From positions 1-44,005 of the forward strand of contig JALTKX010000208.1 of NCBI GenBank assembly GCA_027006055.1: a stretch of 44,005 nucleotides of DNA, given 5' to 3'. A program made the position numbers and the translations under genes. The notes under the pieces are model-generated. The model saw only the letters and a list, made by a program, of their open reading frames with translations. It ran no database searches and had not been told where the DNA came from. This document shows, in pieces, positions 1-7,492 of this stretch (position 1 is its first letter; each line of letters starts with the position of its first letter). Source of the DNA: Calditrichia bacterium (GTDB taxonomy: Bacteria > Calditrichota > Calditrichia > Calditrichales > J004).

Positions 1-286
1 GTGATTCCGGGTTTTCTTTTTTGAACAGGTCAAACTGATCCTTGGCAACGAGGATCCATTTAAGATAACGAATGAATTCCTCCAGGTGGTTTTTGATGAT
101 ACGGTAGAGATTAACCAGGTCGCTGTTAATATCGTTGATGATTTCCACTTTGGAAGGCTCCTTACGGAAGAGGAGCCAGGCGGCACCGGCGAATACCTCG
201 CAATAACAGGTGTGCTCCGGCATTAGCGGAATAATTGATTTGGTTAACCCGGACTTACCGCCCAGGTAGGCAATAAAGCTGTTCAT
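1..286 (-). CDS. D12-class (Dam-like) adenine-N6 DNA methyltransferase, N-terminal part, truncated by window edge
   Basis: Manual reverse-strand translation MNSFIAYLGGKSGLTKSIIPLMPEHTCYCEVFAGAAWLLFRKEPSKVEIINDINSDLVNLYRIIKNHLEEF...; GGK and EVFAGA motifs with 'EIINDIN..LVNLYR' are typical of Dam/D12 methylases. Not in the ORF track because it runs off the edge. Confidence 0.88.
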   Translation of the reverse strand, partial: MNSFIAYLGGKSGLTKSIIPLMPEHTCYCEVFAGAAWLLFRKEPSKVEIINDINSDLVNLYRIIKNHLEEFIRYLKWILVAKDQFDLFKKENPES

Positions 287-375
287 ATCTTCCTCCATGA
301 AATTATAATAGTCATCCTTGACTATAGATAAACTATGAAGGCGGTATAAAAATGAAGTACCAAAAAATATCCCTA

Positions 376-792
376 TTAAGGGATAATATCAAAGGAAGGA
401 AATATGCCTAAAAGGTGATCAGAAATTAATTGTTTTACAGATAAAAGGAAGTCATTATCAACCGAACCTATAGGCCATCGAAAATATTCTATTCTTATAG
501 GCTGAAACAAGTGGAGACAAATATGAGATTTTTTATTATAATATTTTTTTTCATCTTCGTTAATCTGACATTTTCCTAATAAAGAGACATGCCACTTAGC
601 TTCATTTACAGATGTTGAACAAGGTACGATATATCGATATGTTCTCTTAGGTATTTTACTATTATATACAACTAAACACATTCGATTTCTTTTGTCTTTT
701 CTATCTGGGTCATCCATTAGAATAGACTTATCATCTAATATCCAAAGTTCACCTGGTAGAGGATTCTTTAATTGTTTTATTTCTTCAATCAT
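376..792 (-). CDS. PemK/MazF-like putative toxin partnered with a Panacea-domain antitoxin
   Basis: 138 aa, 'PGELWILDD...RNRMCLVVYNS...YIVPCST' resembles PemK-like beta-barrel; start abuts the stop of the upstream Panacea gene (TAAATG). Confidence 0.55.
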   Translation of the reverse strand: MIEEIKQLKNPLPGELWILDDKSILMDDPDRKDKRNRMCLVVYNSKIPKRTYRYIVPCSTSVNEAKWHVSLLGKCQINEDEKKYYNKKSHICLHLFQPIRIEYFRWPIGSVDNDFLLSVKQLISDHLLGIFPSFDIIP

Positions 793-1461
793 TTAATACG
801 AAGGGAATTCAGGTCTCATTTTTTCTAAAAATTGAAATTCTTTTTCAGTTATCTCCATTTGTTCGATATCATCATCAGGGAATTTTAGTTTATGTTCATA
901 ATACATTTTTATAGCTGGATTTACACTGGACCTCATCTTTGTCATTGGAATGCAATCTTTTAAAACCATGCCACCAATTTCTTTTTTATAGCCCTGCTCT
1001 ACTTTAGTAAGATAATTCTTAACCGGCAGAGTTTCATAAACAACAGTTTCAATTTCTTTACATGAAAGTGATGCATATTTATCGATAATTTGGGAAAGTA
1101 ATTGAAAGGCTGGATGTGCATCCGAAAGAGAAAACATATTGGTTCTCCTTGCCGGAGAAATTATTATTTTTTCATAATTAAAATCATCCATACCTCGATC
1201 TTTTTTTAGTGCCGCAAGATCAAAAGAACAGATGGAAAATTTTTGCAGCTCAATAAGTTTACTTTTATAATTTGATATAACAGGGCCATGTGGCAGTTTT
1301 ATAAAAAATTCTTTAGTATATCGCTTACCAAAATTTTTTATATGAAAAAACTCAAAAAGATAGGCTAATTTATTTAAATGAAACACTCCAACATTTTTAT
1401 CTCCAGACAATAAGATTATTGAAGCAATTATTTGATTAAGATTAGTTGTTTTTATGTTCAT
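793..1461 (-). CDS. Panacea-domain (SocA/DUF4065-like) antitoxin
   Basis: 222 aa, N-terminal 'LNQIIASIILLSGDKNVGVFHLNKLAYLFEFFHIKNFGKRYTKEFFIKLPHGPV' matches the recalled DUF4065 pattern (KL.YL....h...G......F....HGPV). Confidence 0.7.
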   Translation of the reverse strand: MNIKTTNLNQIIASIILLSGDKNVGVFHLNKLAYLFEFFHIKNFGKRYTKEFFIKLPHGPVISNYKSKLIELQKFSICSFDLAALKKDRGMDDFNYEKIIISPARRTNMFSLSDAHPAFQLLSQIIDKYASLSCKEIETVVYETLPVKNYLTKVEQGYKKEIGGMVLKDCIPMTKMRSSVNPAIKMYYEHKLKFPDDDIEQMEITEKEFQFLEKMRPEFPSY

Positions 1462-1640
1462 AATATTATATACGGAGATTATAAAGAAGTGTTAAGCTTC
1501 TTACACAATTTAGATATAAATATATGTTTCAAATCTCTTAAAAAAAACAAAAAATATCACAATTCATTATAAAAGACAGGTTATAATACGCGCTTAACAA
1601 CTGACTTTTTAATTATTTTTCCAGATTATTGGCAATAAAA

Positions 1641-1736
1641 TAAAAAAGGGTGTGGTAAAAATAAGATAAACACAATCAGGTCAGCTCTATTAAGATTATG
1701 CTTATACCTCATTGGAGGAGGATTTTACCAACACCC
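1641..1736 (-). terminator. Rho-independent-like terminator of the leftward repressor operon, with an unusually long loop
   Basis: GGGTGTGGTAAAA (1648-1660) pairs with TTTTACCAACACCC (1723-1736); on the minus strand the stem is followed by TTTTTT. Confidence 0.55.
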
Positions 1737-1741
1737 TAAAT

Positions 1742-2005
1742 CTATTTGTCCAAGTTATCAGCAATGGAAGCAACAGTAAGGAAGAAGCTAAAAACAGTAA
1801 AGCTGCCCAGGAAAACAATAAAGCCTGTATACACATTATTATAACTGGTAACCTTATCGGTGTAGGTAATGCCGGTTGAGGTGACCTTTTGTTGATATAT
1901 CGTTGTGCCCTTTGAAAAAAAAAAGACAGACACAATCACTCCCAATATTAATATAAAGGAAGAACATACTTTTAGCATGTTTGAGGCAAATTGAGCAGTG
2001 GTCAT
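1742..2005 (-). CDS. Small protein with two predicted transmembrane helices
   Basis: 87 aa; two hydrophobic segments (SSFILILGVIVSVFFF; TGFIVFLGSFTVFSFFLTVA). Confidence 0.6.
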   Translation of the reverse strand: MTTAQFASNMLKVCSSFILILGVIVSVFFFSKGTTIYQQKVTSTGITYTDKVTSYNNVYTGFIVFLGSFTVFSFFLTVASIADNLDK

Positions 2006-2021
2006 AATAGCTCCTAAAATT

Positions 2022-2456
2022 TTAATTAATACCTTTTAGTTTACTTAACCACTTTTTATATAAAGGATGAGCACTACCGACCGGACGAATATTTTCCTGA
2101 TTAGATACAGGACTAATATATTTAATGGTTGGAACAAGATTTATTTTTGTATGATTTTCATCTATCTGAAAAATGTTAAAGGAAAGACGACCCTGAACCG
2201 TAATATCATTTATAAAAAAATTATCCACTTTTTCTTCCTGGCGAAGAGTACGAAAGTCTGTTGTAATTATTCCAGATTGGTGATCGACGACAGCTATCGA
2301 ATAATTGTCATTAGATAATAAATTTAAAATTTTAGAAAAAACGATCTTCTTCTCAACTGGAATTACTAACTCAAGCGGCTTTGTGGGCGGAACTTTATAT
2401 GTGGAAGCACAGGAAAACAGAAGCATTGATACTAAATAAAATTTAAAATTTCTCAT
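2022..2456 (-). CDS. Predicted lipoprotein
   Basis: 144 aa; N-terminus MRNFKFYLVSMLLFSCAST with lipobox LLFSC; same strand as and immediately downstream of the repressor. Confidence 0.65.
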   Translation of the reverse strand: MRNFKFYLVSMLLFSCASTYKVPPTKPLELVIPVEKKIVFSKILNLLSNDNYSIAVVDHQSGIITTDFRTLRQEEKVDNFFINDITVQGRLSFNIFQIDENHTKINLVPTIKYISPVSNQENIRPVGSAHPLYKKWLSKLKGIN

Positions 2457-2471
2457 TAAGTAAACTCCTCA

Positions 2472-3032
2472 TTATTTCATTTGCTCCAACAGAGACTTAA
2501 CTATATCCTGCTTGGTGTCCGGTAGCTCTTCCAGGCTTTTTAGTATTTCAAATATTTTTGGGTCCAGAATGTGAGCCAGCATCTGTTCCCTGGTGTGTCC
2601 TGTAAGTACCCACATAATATCTTCTTTAAACCCATGTTCACGAGCCAGTTGAACCAAATTATTTAAAATATCAAAACACTCTTCCCAATAGTCTAATTCC
2701 GGACGCGGTTTATCTGTAGGAAGATACATGTAAAGAATACGCATGCGTTTAGAAAAAGAGCCGGAAGAAGTGCTGTATTTACCTCCACCATCACTTACTC
2801 TCCACACAGGATTCTCTTGTAGCTCAGGATTATAGTCTGTTCCGAGTATTAACCAGTTTAAATTCAATCCGAGTGCCTGTGCGATATTGCGTACTTTATC
2901 TACACTTGGTTCAACTCGTGACTTTATTATATCTACTAAAGAAGACTGAGGAATACCAGTAATCTCGGAAAGTTTTTTTTGTGTTATTCCACGTTGTTTA
3001 ATGGCCAGTTTAATACGTTCGCCTAATGTCAT
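2472..3032 (-). CDS. XRE-family (HTH) phage repressor
   Basis: Start assigned at MTLGERIKLAIKQRGITQKKLSEITGIPQSSLVDIIKSRVEPSVDKVRNIAQALGLNLNWLI; the longer ORF-track start would read through the promoter region. Confidence 0.85.
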   Translation of the reverse strand: MTLGERIKLAIKQRGITQKKLSEITGIPQSSLVDIIKSRVEPSVDKVRNIAQALGLNLNWLILGTDYNPELQENPVWRVSDGGGKYSTSSGSFSKRMRILYMYLPTDKPRPELDYWEECFDILNNLVQLAREHGFKEDIMWVLTGHTREQMLAHILDPKIFEILKSLEELPDTKQDIVKSLLEQMK

Positions 3033-3035
3033 AAT

Positions 3036-3083
3036 ACGAATATCCGAATTATTGTTGACTAATTCGATTTCTCGAATTATATT
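3036..3083. promoter_or_regulatory. Divergent immunity switch: rightward promoter TTGACT-N17-TATATT, leftward -10 TATAAT, palindromic operator TAATTCGA-TTTC-TCGAATTA
   Basis: Perfect 8-bp inverted repeat at 3060-3079; -35 at 3055-3060 and -10 at 3078-3083 on +; TATAAT on - at 3077-3082; extra CGAAT half-sites at 3036-3051. Confidence 0.75.
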
Positions 3084-3123
3084 TGTATAACAAAATAGTT
3101 TAACAACTACAAGGTAGAACACT

Positions 3124-3336
3124 ATGAATAAAACATCCCGGCGCAAACGCGCCCCCTTTGACCCGGCCTACAGCCGCTATCTGCTGCGTAAGGCCGGAAA
3201 AAAACAGGTTGACCTGGCCCGGGAGCTAAATATTTCCCGTGTGGCCGTAACGATCTACCTGGATGACCGCGGCTATTCCCAGCGCTTCTGGGATCATTTT
3301 TATAAAACGATATCAGGAGTGCAGGATGTTGCCTAA
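3124..3336 (+). CDS. Small HTH DNA-binding protein (Ner/Cro-like position)
   Basis: 70 aa, 'KKQVDLARELNISRVAVTIYLDDR'; first gene of the rightward operon. Confidence 0.65.
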   Translation: MNKTSRRKRAPFDPAYSRYLLRKAGKKQVDLARELNISRVAVTIYLDDRGYSQRFWDHFYKTISGVQDVA

Positions 3337-3346
3337 GTCCCGCATT

Positions 3347-3378
3347 GAGTGTAACAAAAGGGAAGTTATGTTACGCTC
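3347..3378. promoter_or_regulatory. Imperfect inverted repeat, candidate operator
   Basis: GAGTGTAACA-N12-TGTTACGCTC, one mismatch, in the gap upstream of the CII-like gene. Confidence 0.4.
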
Positions 3379-3410
3379 ACAGCTTTATCAAGTAAAAGAA
3401 TCTTGTATCA

Positions 3411-3439
3411 GGGTAAAAATAAACCTCTGTTTTTTACCC
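3411..3439. promoter_or_regulatory. Perfect 9-bp inverted repeat, candidate regulatory hairpin
   Basis: GGGTAAAAA-N11-TTTTTACCC. Confidence 0.4.
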
Positions 3440-3478
3440 CGTCTCACCCATTATACACTCACCGTAAAGGAGCATCTT

Positions 3479-3946
3479 ATGAATTTTTGGGCGGAACTGG
3501 GTCTGGCCCTGCGCCAGGCAATCCGCCAGGGACGGCTATCGATTGACGAACTTGCCAGGGAGATGGGCGTCTCGACCAACCTGTTGTATCAGAATGCCAA
3601 TTATTATGTGACGGGCCAGGGTAAGCCGCCCACGCTGGAGACGGCGTTGATGGTGATTGACCGGCAGCGGAGCTGGAAGATTTTGAAGCTGATCGCGCGA
3701 CGTTTCGGCTATGCCCTGGTAAAGGTGCGCGGGCGGAAAGCGGCCGAGGACGGCCCGGAAGCCCTGGTGAAACTACACAAGCGGTACCTGACGGTGACCG
3801 AGCGCTACAGCCGCTTTGTCCGCGCGGGAGAAAGCGAGCGCAAGGGGCTGATGGAGGCTCTGCATGAAAGCATGGAATATGAAATGTCGGTTACCCGCCG
3901 GCTGGCGGGCGATCCGGGACAATTGGAATTGTTTAACGACAAGTGA
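3479..3946 (+). CDS. CII-like/HTH phage regulatory protein
   Basis: Start MNFWAELGLALRQAIRQGRLSIDELAREMGVSTNLLYQNANYYVTGQG; SD-like AAAGGAG upstream; overlaps the next ORF. Confidence 0.55.
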   Translation: MNFWAELGLALRQAIRQGRLSIDELAREMGVSTNLLYQNANYYVTGQGKPPTLETALMVIDRQRSWKILKLIARRFGYALVKVRGRKAAEDGPEALVKLHKRYLTVTERYSRFVRAGESERKGLMEALHESMEYEMSVTRRLAGDPGQLELFNDK

Positions 3947-3957
3947 AAGGAGTACAC

Positions 3958-4272
3958 GTGAGCGAGGAGAAGAGCAGTTACCTGATCGATACGATTATTG
4001 ACGGAGCGACGGTATTGAAGATGATGATGGAGGAGCTGAGCCCCCACCGGTATTACACACTGGCGGAGCTGAACAAGCGCCTGACGCAATTCAGCGAGAA
4101 CAAGATATACCGGATTATTAAGACCCTGGAGCATATAGGATGGGTGGAGAAACACCCGCAGCAATCGGCCTATAAAATCGGGCACGATCTGTTGTATCTG
4201 AGCCACCGGTACATGCGCACCCTGGAACAGGAGCACATGCGTATCCGGCAGGAGATAAACAGTTTCCGGTAA
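3958..4272 (+). CDS. IclR-like winged-helix regulator (short)
   Basis: GTG start after AAAGGAG; 'YYTLAELNKRLTQFSENKIYRIIKTLEHIGWVEKHPQQSAYKIGHDLLYLS' resembles an IclR HTH. Confidence 0.55.
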   Translation: MSEEKSSYLIDTIIDGATVLKMMMEELSPHRYYTLAELNKRLTQFSENKIYRIIKTLEHIGWVEKHPQQSAYKIGHDLLYLSHRYMRTLEQEHMRIRQEINSFR

Positions 4273-4280
4273 CGGGAATC

Positions 4281-4308
4281 TACTCCGTTTTTCGGAGTAA
4301 ACCGGAGT
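4281..4308. repeat. Three-half-site element ACTCC-N7-GGAGT-N5-GGAGT (copy 1)
   Basis: TACTCCGTTTTTCGGAGTAAACCGGAGT read directly. Confidence 0.7.
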
Positions 4309-4326
4309 AAATAAAAGGAGCATGCC

Positions 4327-4569
4327 ATGAACTTATCGGATGTAAAGTTTGAGGTCAACGAGCACCTGGTAAAAGCCCTGGAACTCGATCAAATGATGAG
4401 AGAATATTTTTATGAAGGGCGCAAGATCATCTTCCGACGCGGTAACATGAAAGAGAACCATAACGCGGTTGTATTGGGCAGCGGATTTTGTAACGGTAGA
4501 GCCTGGATATATGTCCGCAACGCGTTTACCGGAGCGAAGCGGGAAATCACTTTAAGAGACGTTCAGTAA
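4327..4569 (+). CDS. Hypothetical early phage protein
   Basis: 80 aa ORF, SD AAAAGGAG upstream, flanked by the two ACTCC/GGAGT elements. Confidence 0.6.
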   Translation: MNLSDVKFEVNEHLVKALELDQMMREYFYEGRKIIFRRGNMKENHNAVVLGSGFCNGRAWIYVRNAFTGAKREITLRDVQ

Positions 4570-4578
4570 GTATAATCT

Positions 4579-4605
4579 ACTCCACCCAACTCCGCCCGGC
4601 GGAGT
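4579..4605. repeat. Three-half-site element, inverted copy (copy 2)
   Basis: ACTCCACCCAACTCCGCCCGGCGGAGT; its reverse complement has the same ACTCC-N7-GGAGT-N5-GGAGT spacing as copy 1. Confidence 0.7.
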
Positions 4606-4633
4606 AAAACGCGGAAAGAATGGAGATATACAG

Positions 4634-4930
4634 ATGGAAATTCCATTTTACAGGCTGAAAGATAAGGACGCCCTGGGAAAAATAGTCCGGCTGTTTAAGT
4701 CAAAGGATATCCGGGAACAGGGGGCCTTGCTGGCAGAAATTATAAGGTTATTTGAGAAAAATCTTATCTGCTGGGATAAGGGCGAAAAAACGTTTGAAGA
4801 GGTGGTGCAGGTAAAAAACCTGCTTGAGGAAATAAATATAGAGAACATCTATTTGGGTGAATATATAGACCAGAAAACAGAGGCCTGGCAAAGATGCGCC
4901 GGAATTATTGATAACTTTAAGGGGAATTAG
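4634..4930 (+). CDS. Hypothetical early phage protein
   Basis: 98 aa ORF in the early operon. Confidence 0.6.
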   Translation: MEIPFYRLKDKDALGKIVRLFKSKDIREQGALLAEIIRLFEKNLICWDKGEKTFEEVVQVKNLLEEINIENIYLGEYIDQKTEAWQRCAGIIDNFKGN

Positions 4931-4932
4931 GT

Positions 4933-5799
4933 ATGAGCAAAGAAGTGACCAAAGAGATAGAAAAAGCGCAGCAAGAGCTGGATTTGTATTTAAAAAACGC
5001 CGGTCTTTTAGACGGCCCTTATAATGCGGTTGATTTTTGCCGGAAGGCCGGACATATAATCAATGAGATGAAAAAATTGTATTATGTAGCGGCCAAAACG
5101 CTGTGGATAGTGCGTAAAAAGGAAAGCTATAAGGATTTTATCGCGTATGCCAAAAAATATGCCAGCCTTGGGGAAAGTCAGGCCAACTTTTACGCGCAAA
5201 CCTTTGAGGAAAGCCTAAAGATGTCCTTAAGTGTTGATCAGGCCAATGAACTGGGATTGAAAAAAATACATGCCCTGTACCAGATCGCGCCGCCGGAAGC
5301 GGTGGAGGAATATAAGGATAAGGGCACCATTCTGGACGTCTCACCGGCGCAGATATCCCTTAAGGAACTTGAGAAGATGCTGGAGGCCTACGAAAGCAAT
5401 ACGTCTCTGCAACTGGAAGAGGAGACGCACCGCAAAAATCAACTATTGGAAGAGATCAAGGAACTGCGCAAGGAGAATGCCGATTTGCGCCGCTACCGCA
5501 ACGCGCAGCAGACCGGCGTTTTTGATTTTAAGGCGGAGCATGTATTGAACCGGGTGGTGGTGGCCATTATGGAGGCCAACCGTTTTTTGGAGGTGAACCG
5601 GCTGGAGAACGCCGTGGATCAGAAGCTGGCACAGGGCAAGCTGGATATGATCGACATGCACCTGCATACGCTGCGCGGGCAGATAGTGAACCTGGTATTC
5701 CGGGAAGCTTACGACCCGGAAAACGCGGAGATACAACGCATTATGAACGACGACCGCTTCGACTTTAGCGCGGCGGACGACATTATTACGGAAGACTGA
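4933..5799 (+). CDS. Hypothetical early phage protein, helical/coiled-coil rich
   Basis: 288 aa; coiled-coil-like segment 'LQLEEETHRKNQLLEEIKELRKENADLRR'; immediately upstream of the transposase. Confidence 0.65.
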   Translation: MSKEVTKEIEKAQQELDLYLKNAGLLDGPYNAVDFCRKAGHIINEMKKLYYVAAKTLWIVRKKESYKDFIAYAKKYASLGESQANFYAQTFEESLKMSLSVDQANELGLKKIHALYQIAPPEAVEEYKDKGTILDVSPAQISLKELEKMLEAYESNTSLQLEEETHRKNQLLEEIKELRKENADLRRYRNAQQTGVFDFKAEHVLNRVVVAIMEANRFLEVNRLENAVDQKLAQGKLDMIDMHLHTLRGQIVNLVFREAYDPENAEIQRIMNDDRFDFSAADDIITED

Positions 5800-5809
5800 G
5801 GAAACGGCC

Positions 5810-7405
5810 ATGGCCATATCGGATGAGCAAAAAAGGGAAATTGAACAGGTGATGCACGGACTGACCGGCAAGGCGGCCAAAACGGTGGCGCAACGCCTGG
5901 CGCAGGAAATGGGACTGGACGTCTCGCGGATATACTGGTACTCCCGGCATGTGCGCCCGAAACGCAAGCCGCGGGCGGACAGGGGCGTGCCCCGTTCGGT
6001 AACGGAGGCCGAACTGGAAAAGCTGATGGTGTACACGGTGCAGCATGATTTTTCCGCACCACACCTGGCGGAGGTGGCCGACGCCAACGGCGTGCACATC
6101 CATCCGGCCACCTATAACCGCATCCTGCGCCAGCGGCGTCTTTCCCGGCGGGAGAATAAACAAGACCTGCGCCCCTACCGGCGCTGGGAAGCGGAGCATC
6201 CGAACGACCTGCACCAGATCGACAGCACGGTGGCCCAGCAATTCTATCTGGACGATAACGGCAGCGTGGGGTATGAATCCCCGCATGAACGCTACAAAAA
6301 CAAGCCCGGCAACAAAAAACCGCGCCTGGTGCTGATCCAGGTGGTGGACGACCACAGCCGGGTAAAATGCGCGCTGTTCACCCTGGGCAATCATTACATG
6401 GCCTGGATGCAGACGCTGCATCACGCCTGGAAGAAAAAGGACAACGCGGCCTTTCCCTTTTACGGCCTGCCTCGGGTGCTGTACTCGGATAACGACTCGG
6501 TGATTAAGAGCCGCCGGTTCACCCGGGCCATGGAGAAGCTGGGCGTTACGGTTAAGACGCATAAGGTGCGCGAAAGCCGGGCCAAGGGCAAGGTGGAAAG
6601 CGGTTTTAAGATGCTGCAGGAGTTTGAGAAGGTGACAAAAATAAAAAAATGGGAGAGCCTGGAAGAGGCCAACGCCGCCCTGGAAGATTTCCTGATCTGG
6701 TATAACAGCCGCAAGCACGGAACAACCGGGGAGCGCCCCTTTCAACGCTGGCTGCGCATTGATCCGGCCCGGCTGATCAATACACCGTCGGACGAGCTGT
6801 TCAACCTGCTGCACCTGGATTTTACGACGCGGAAGATTTATCCCGACCTGCATGTGGATATGTTCGGCAAGGAGTTCCAGTTGCCGCGCCGGGAGCCATT
6901 CATTAACTGGATCGGCAAGAAGGTGGAAGTATGCTGGTATCCGCGCGAGACGGAGCGGATTTTTGTGATTATCGAAGACAAGGATTACGAGATCGAATAC
7001 CGCAAGGTGGATATCCACAGCGCCGGAACTTATAAGCATGTGATGAAGCCGGACAATATCAAGCTTAAGGAAAAGATCGAGGCCATGGAGACTCCGGACT
7101 GGAGACTGACCGGTTTTTACGCGGAGAAGTATGGTCAGATGTGGATGCCCAAGGAGGGCCGGGAATTCGACGAGAGCCGCATCATCGAGGCCATGCCGAG
7201 CAAGGGCACGGTGCGCACGGCGGAATGGTTTGTGGCGCGGCTGCAGGAGCGCATGATTTTTGAAGTACCGGTAAGGGCCGAGGAAAAGACTTACGTACAG
7301 CGGTTGTTTGACGGGCGCGTGGAAATGCCGGAGCGGGAGCTGTTGGATGAGATCGACAAGCTGGCGGCGCATCCGGAATTGTTGCGGAAGAAGGATGTGG
7401 GGTGA
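5810..7405 (+). CDS. MuA-like DDE (rve) transposase
   Basis: 531 aa; 'DLHQIDSTVAQQFYL', 'RVLYSDNDSVIKS', 'KGKVESGFKMLQEF' give D-D-E spacing of an rve core; followed by a MuB-like ATPase. Confidence 0.9.
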   Translation: MAISDEQKREIEQVMHGLTGKAAKTVAQRLAQEMGLDVSRIYWYSRHVRPKRKPRADRGVPRSVTEAELEKLMVYTVQHDFSAPHLAEVADANGVHIHPATYNRILRQRRLSRRENKQDLRPYRRWEAEHPNDLHQIDSTVAQQFYLDDNGSVGYESPHERYKNKPGNKKPRLVLIQVVDDHSRVKCALFTLGNHYMAWMQTLHHAWKKKDNAAFPFYGLPRVLYSDNDSVIKSRRFTRAMEKLGVTVKTHKVRESRAKGKVESGFKMLQEFEKVTKIKKWESLEEANAALEDFLIWYNSRKHGTTGERPFQRWLRIDPARLINTPSDELFNLLHLDFTTRKIYPDLHVDMFGKEFQLPRREPFINWIGKKVEVCWYPRETERIFVIIEDKDYEIEYRKVDIHSAGTYKHVMKPDNIKLKEKIEAMETPDWRLTGFYAEKYGQMWMPKEGREFDESRIIEAMPSKGTVRTAEWFVARLQERMIFEVPVRAEEKTYVQRLFDGRVEMPERELLDEIDKLAAHPELLRKKDVG

Positions 7406-7410
7406 TCATA

Positions 7411-7441
7411 ATAAAAAATACAAAATAAAAAATACAAAATA
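7411..7441 (+). repeat. Perfect 14-bp tandem repeat (ATAAAAAATACAAA x2) between transposase and ATPase genes
   Basis: Read directly. Confidence 0.75.
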
Positions 7442-7492
7442 TAGCCCGTTATGAGCGGGTAAGATAGTAACAATTAACAGAAAGGAGAATAA

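Noticed and set aside
5786-7372. 528-aa reverse-strand ORF opposite the transposase
   Set aside because: Antisense shadow of a well-supported MuA-like gene; His/Leu/Arg-rich composition with no recognisable domain.
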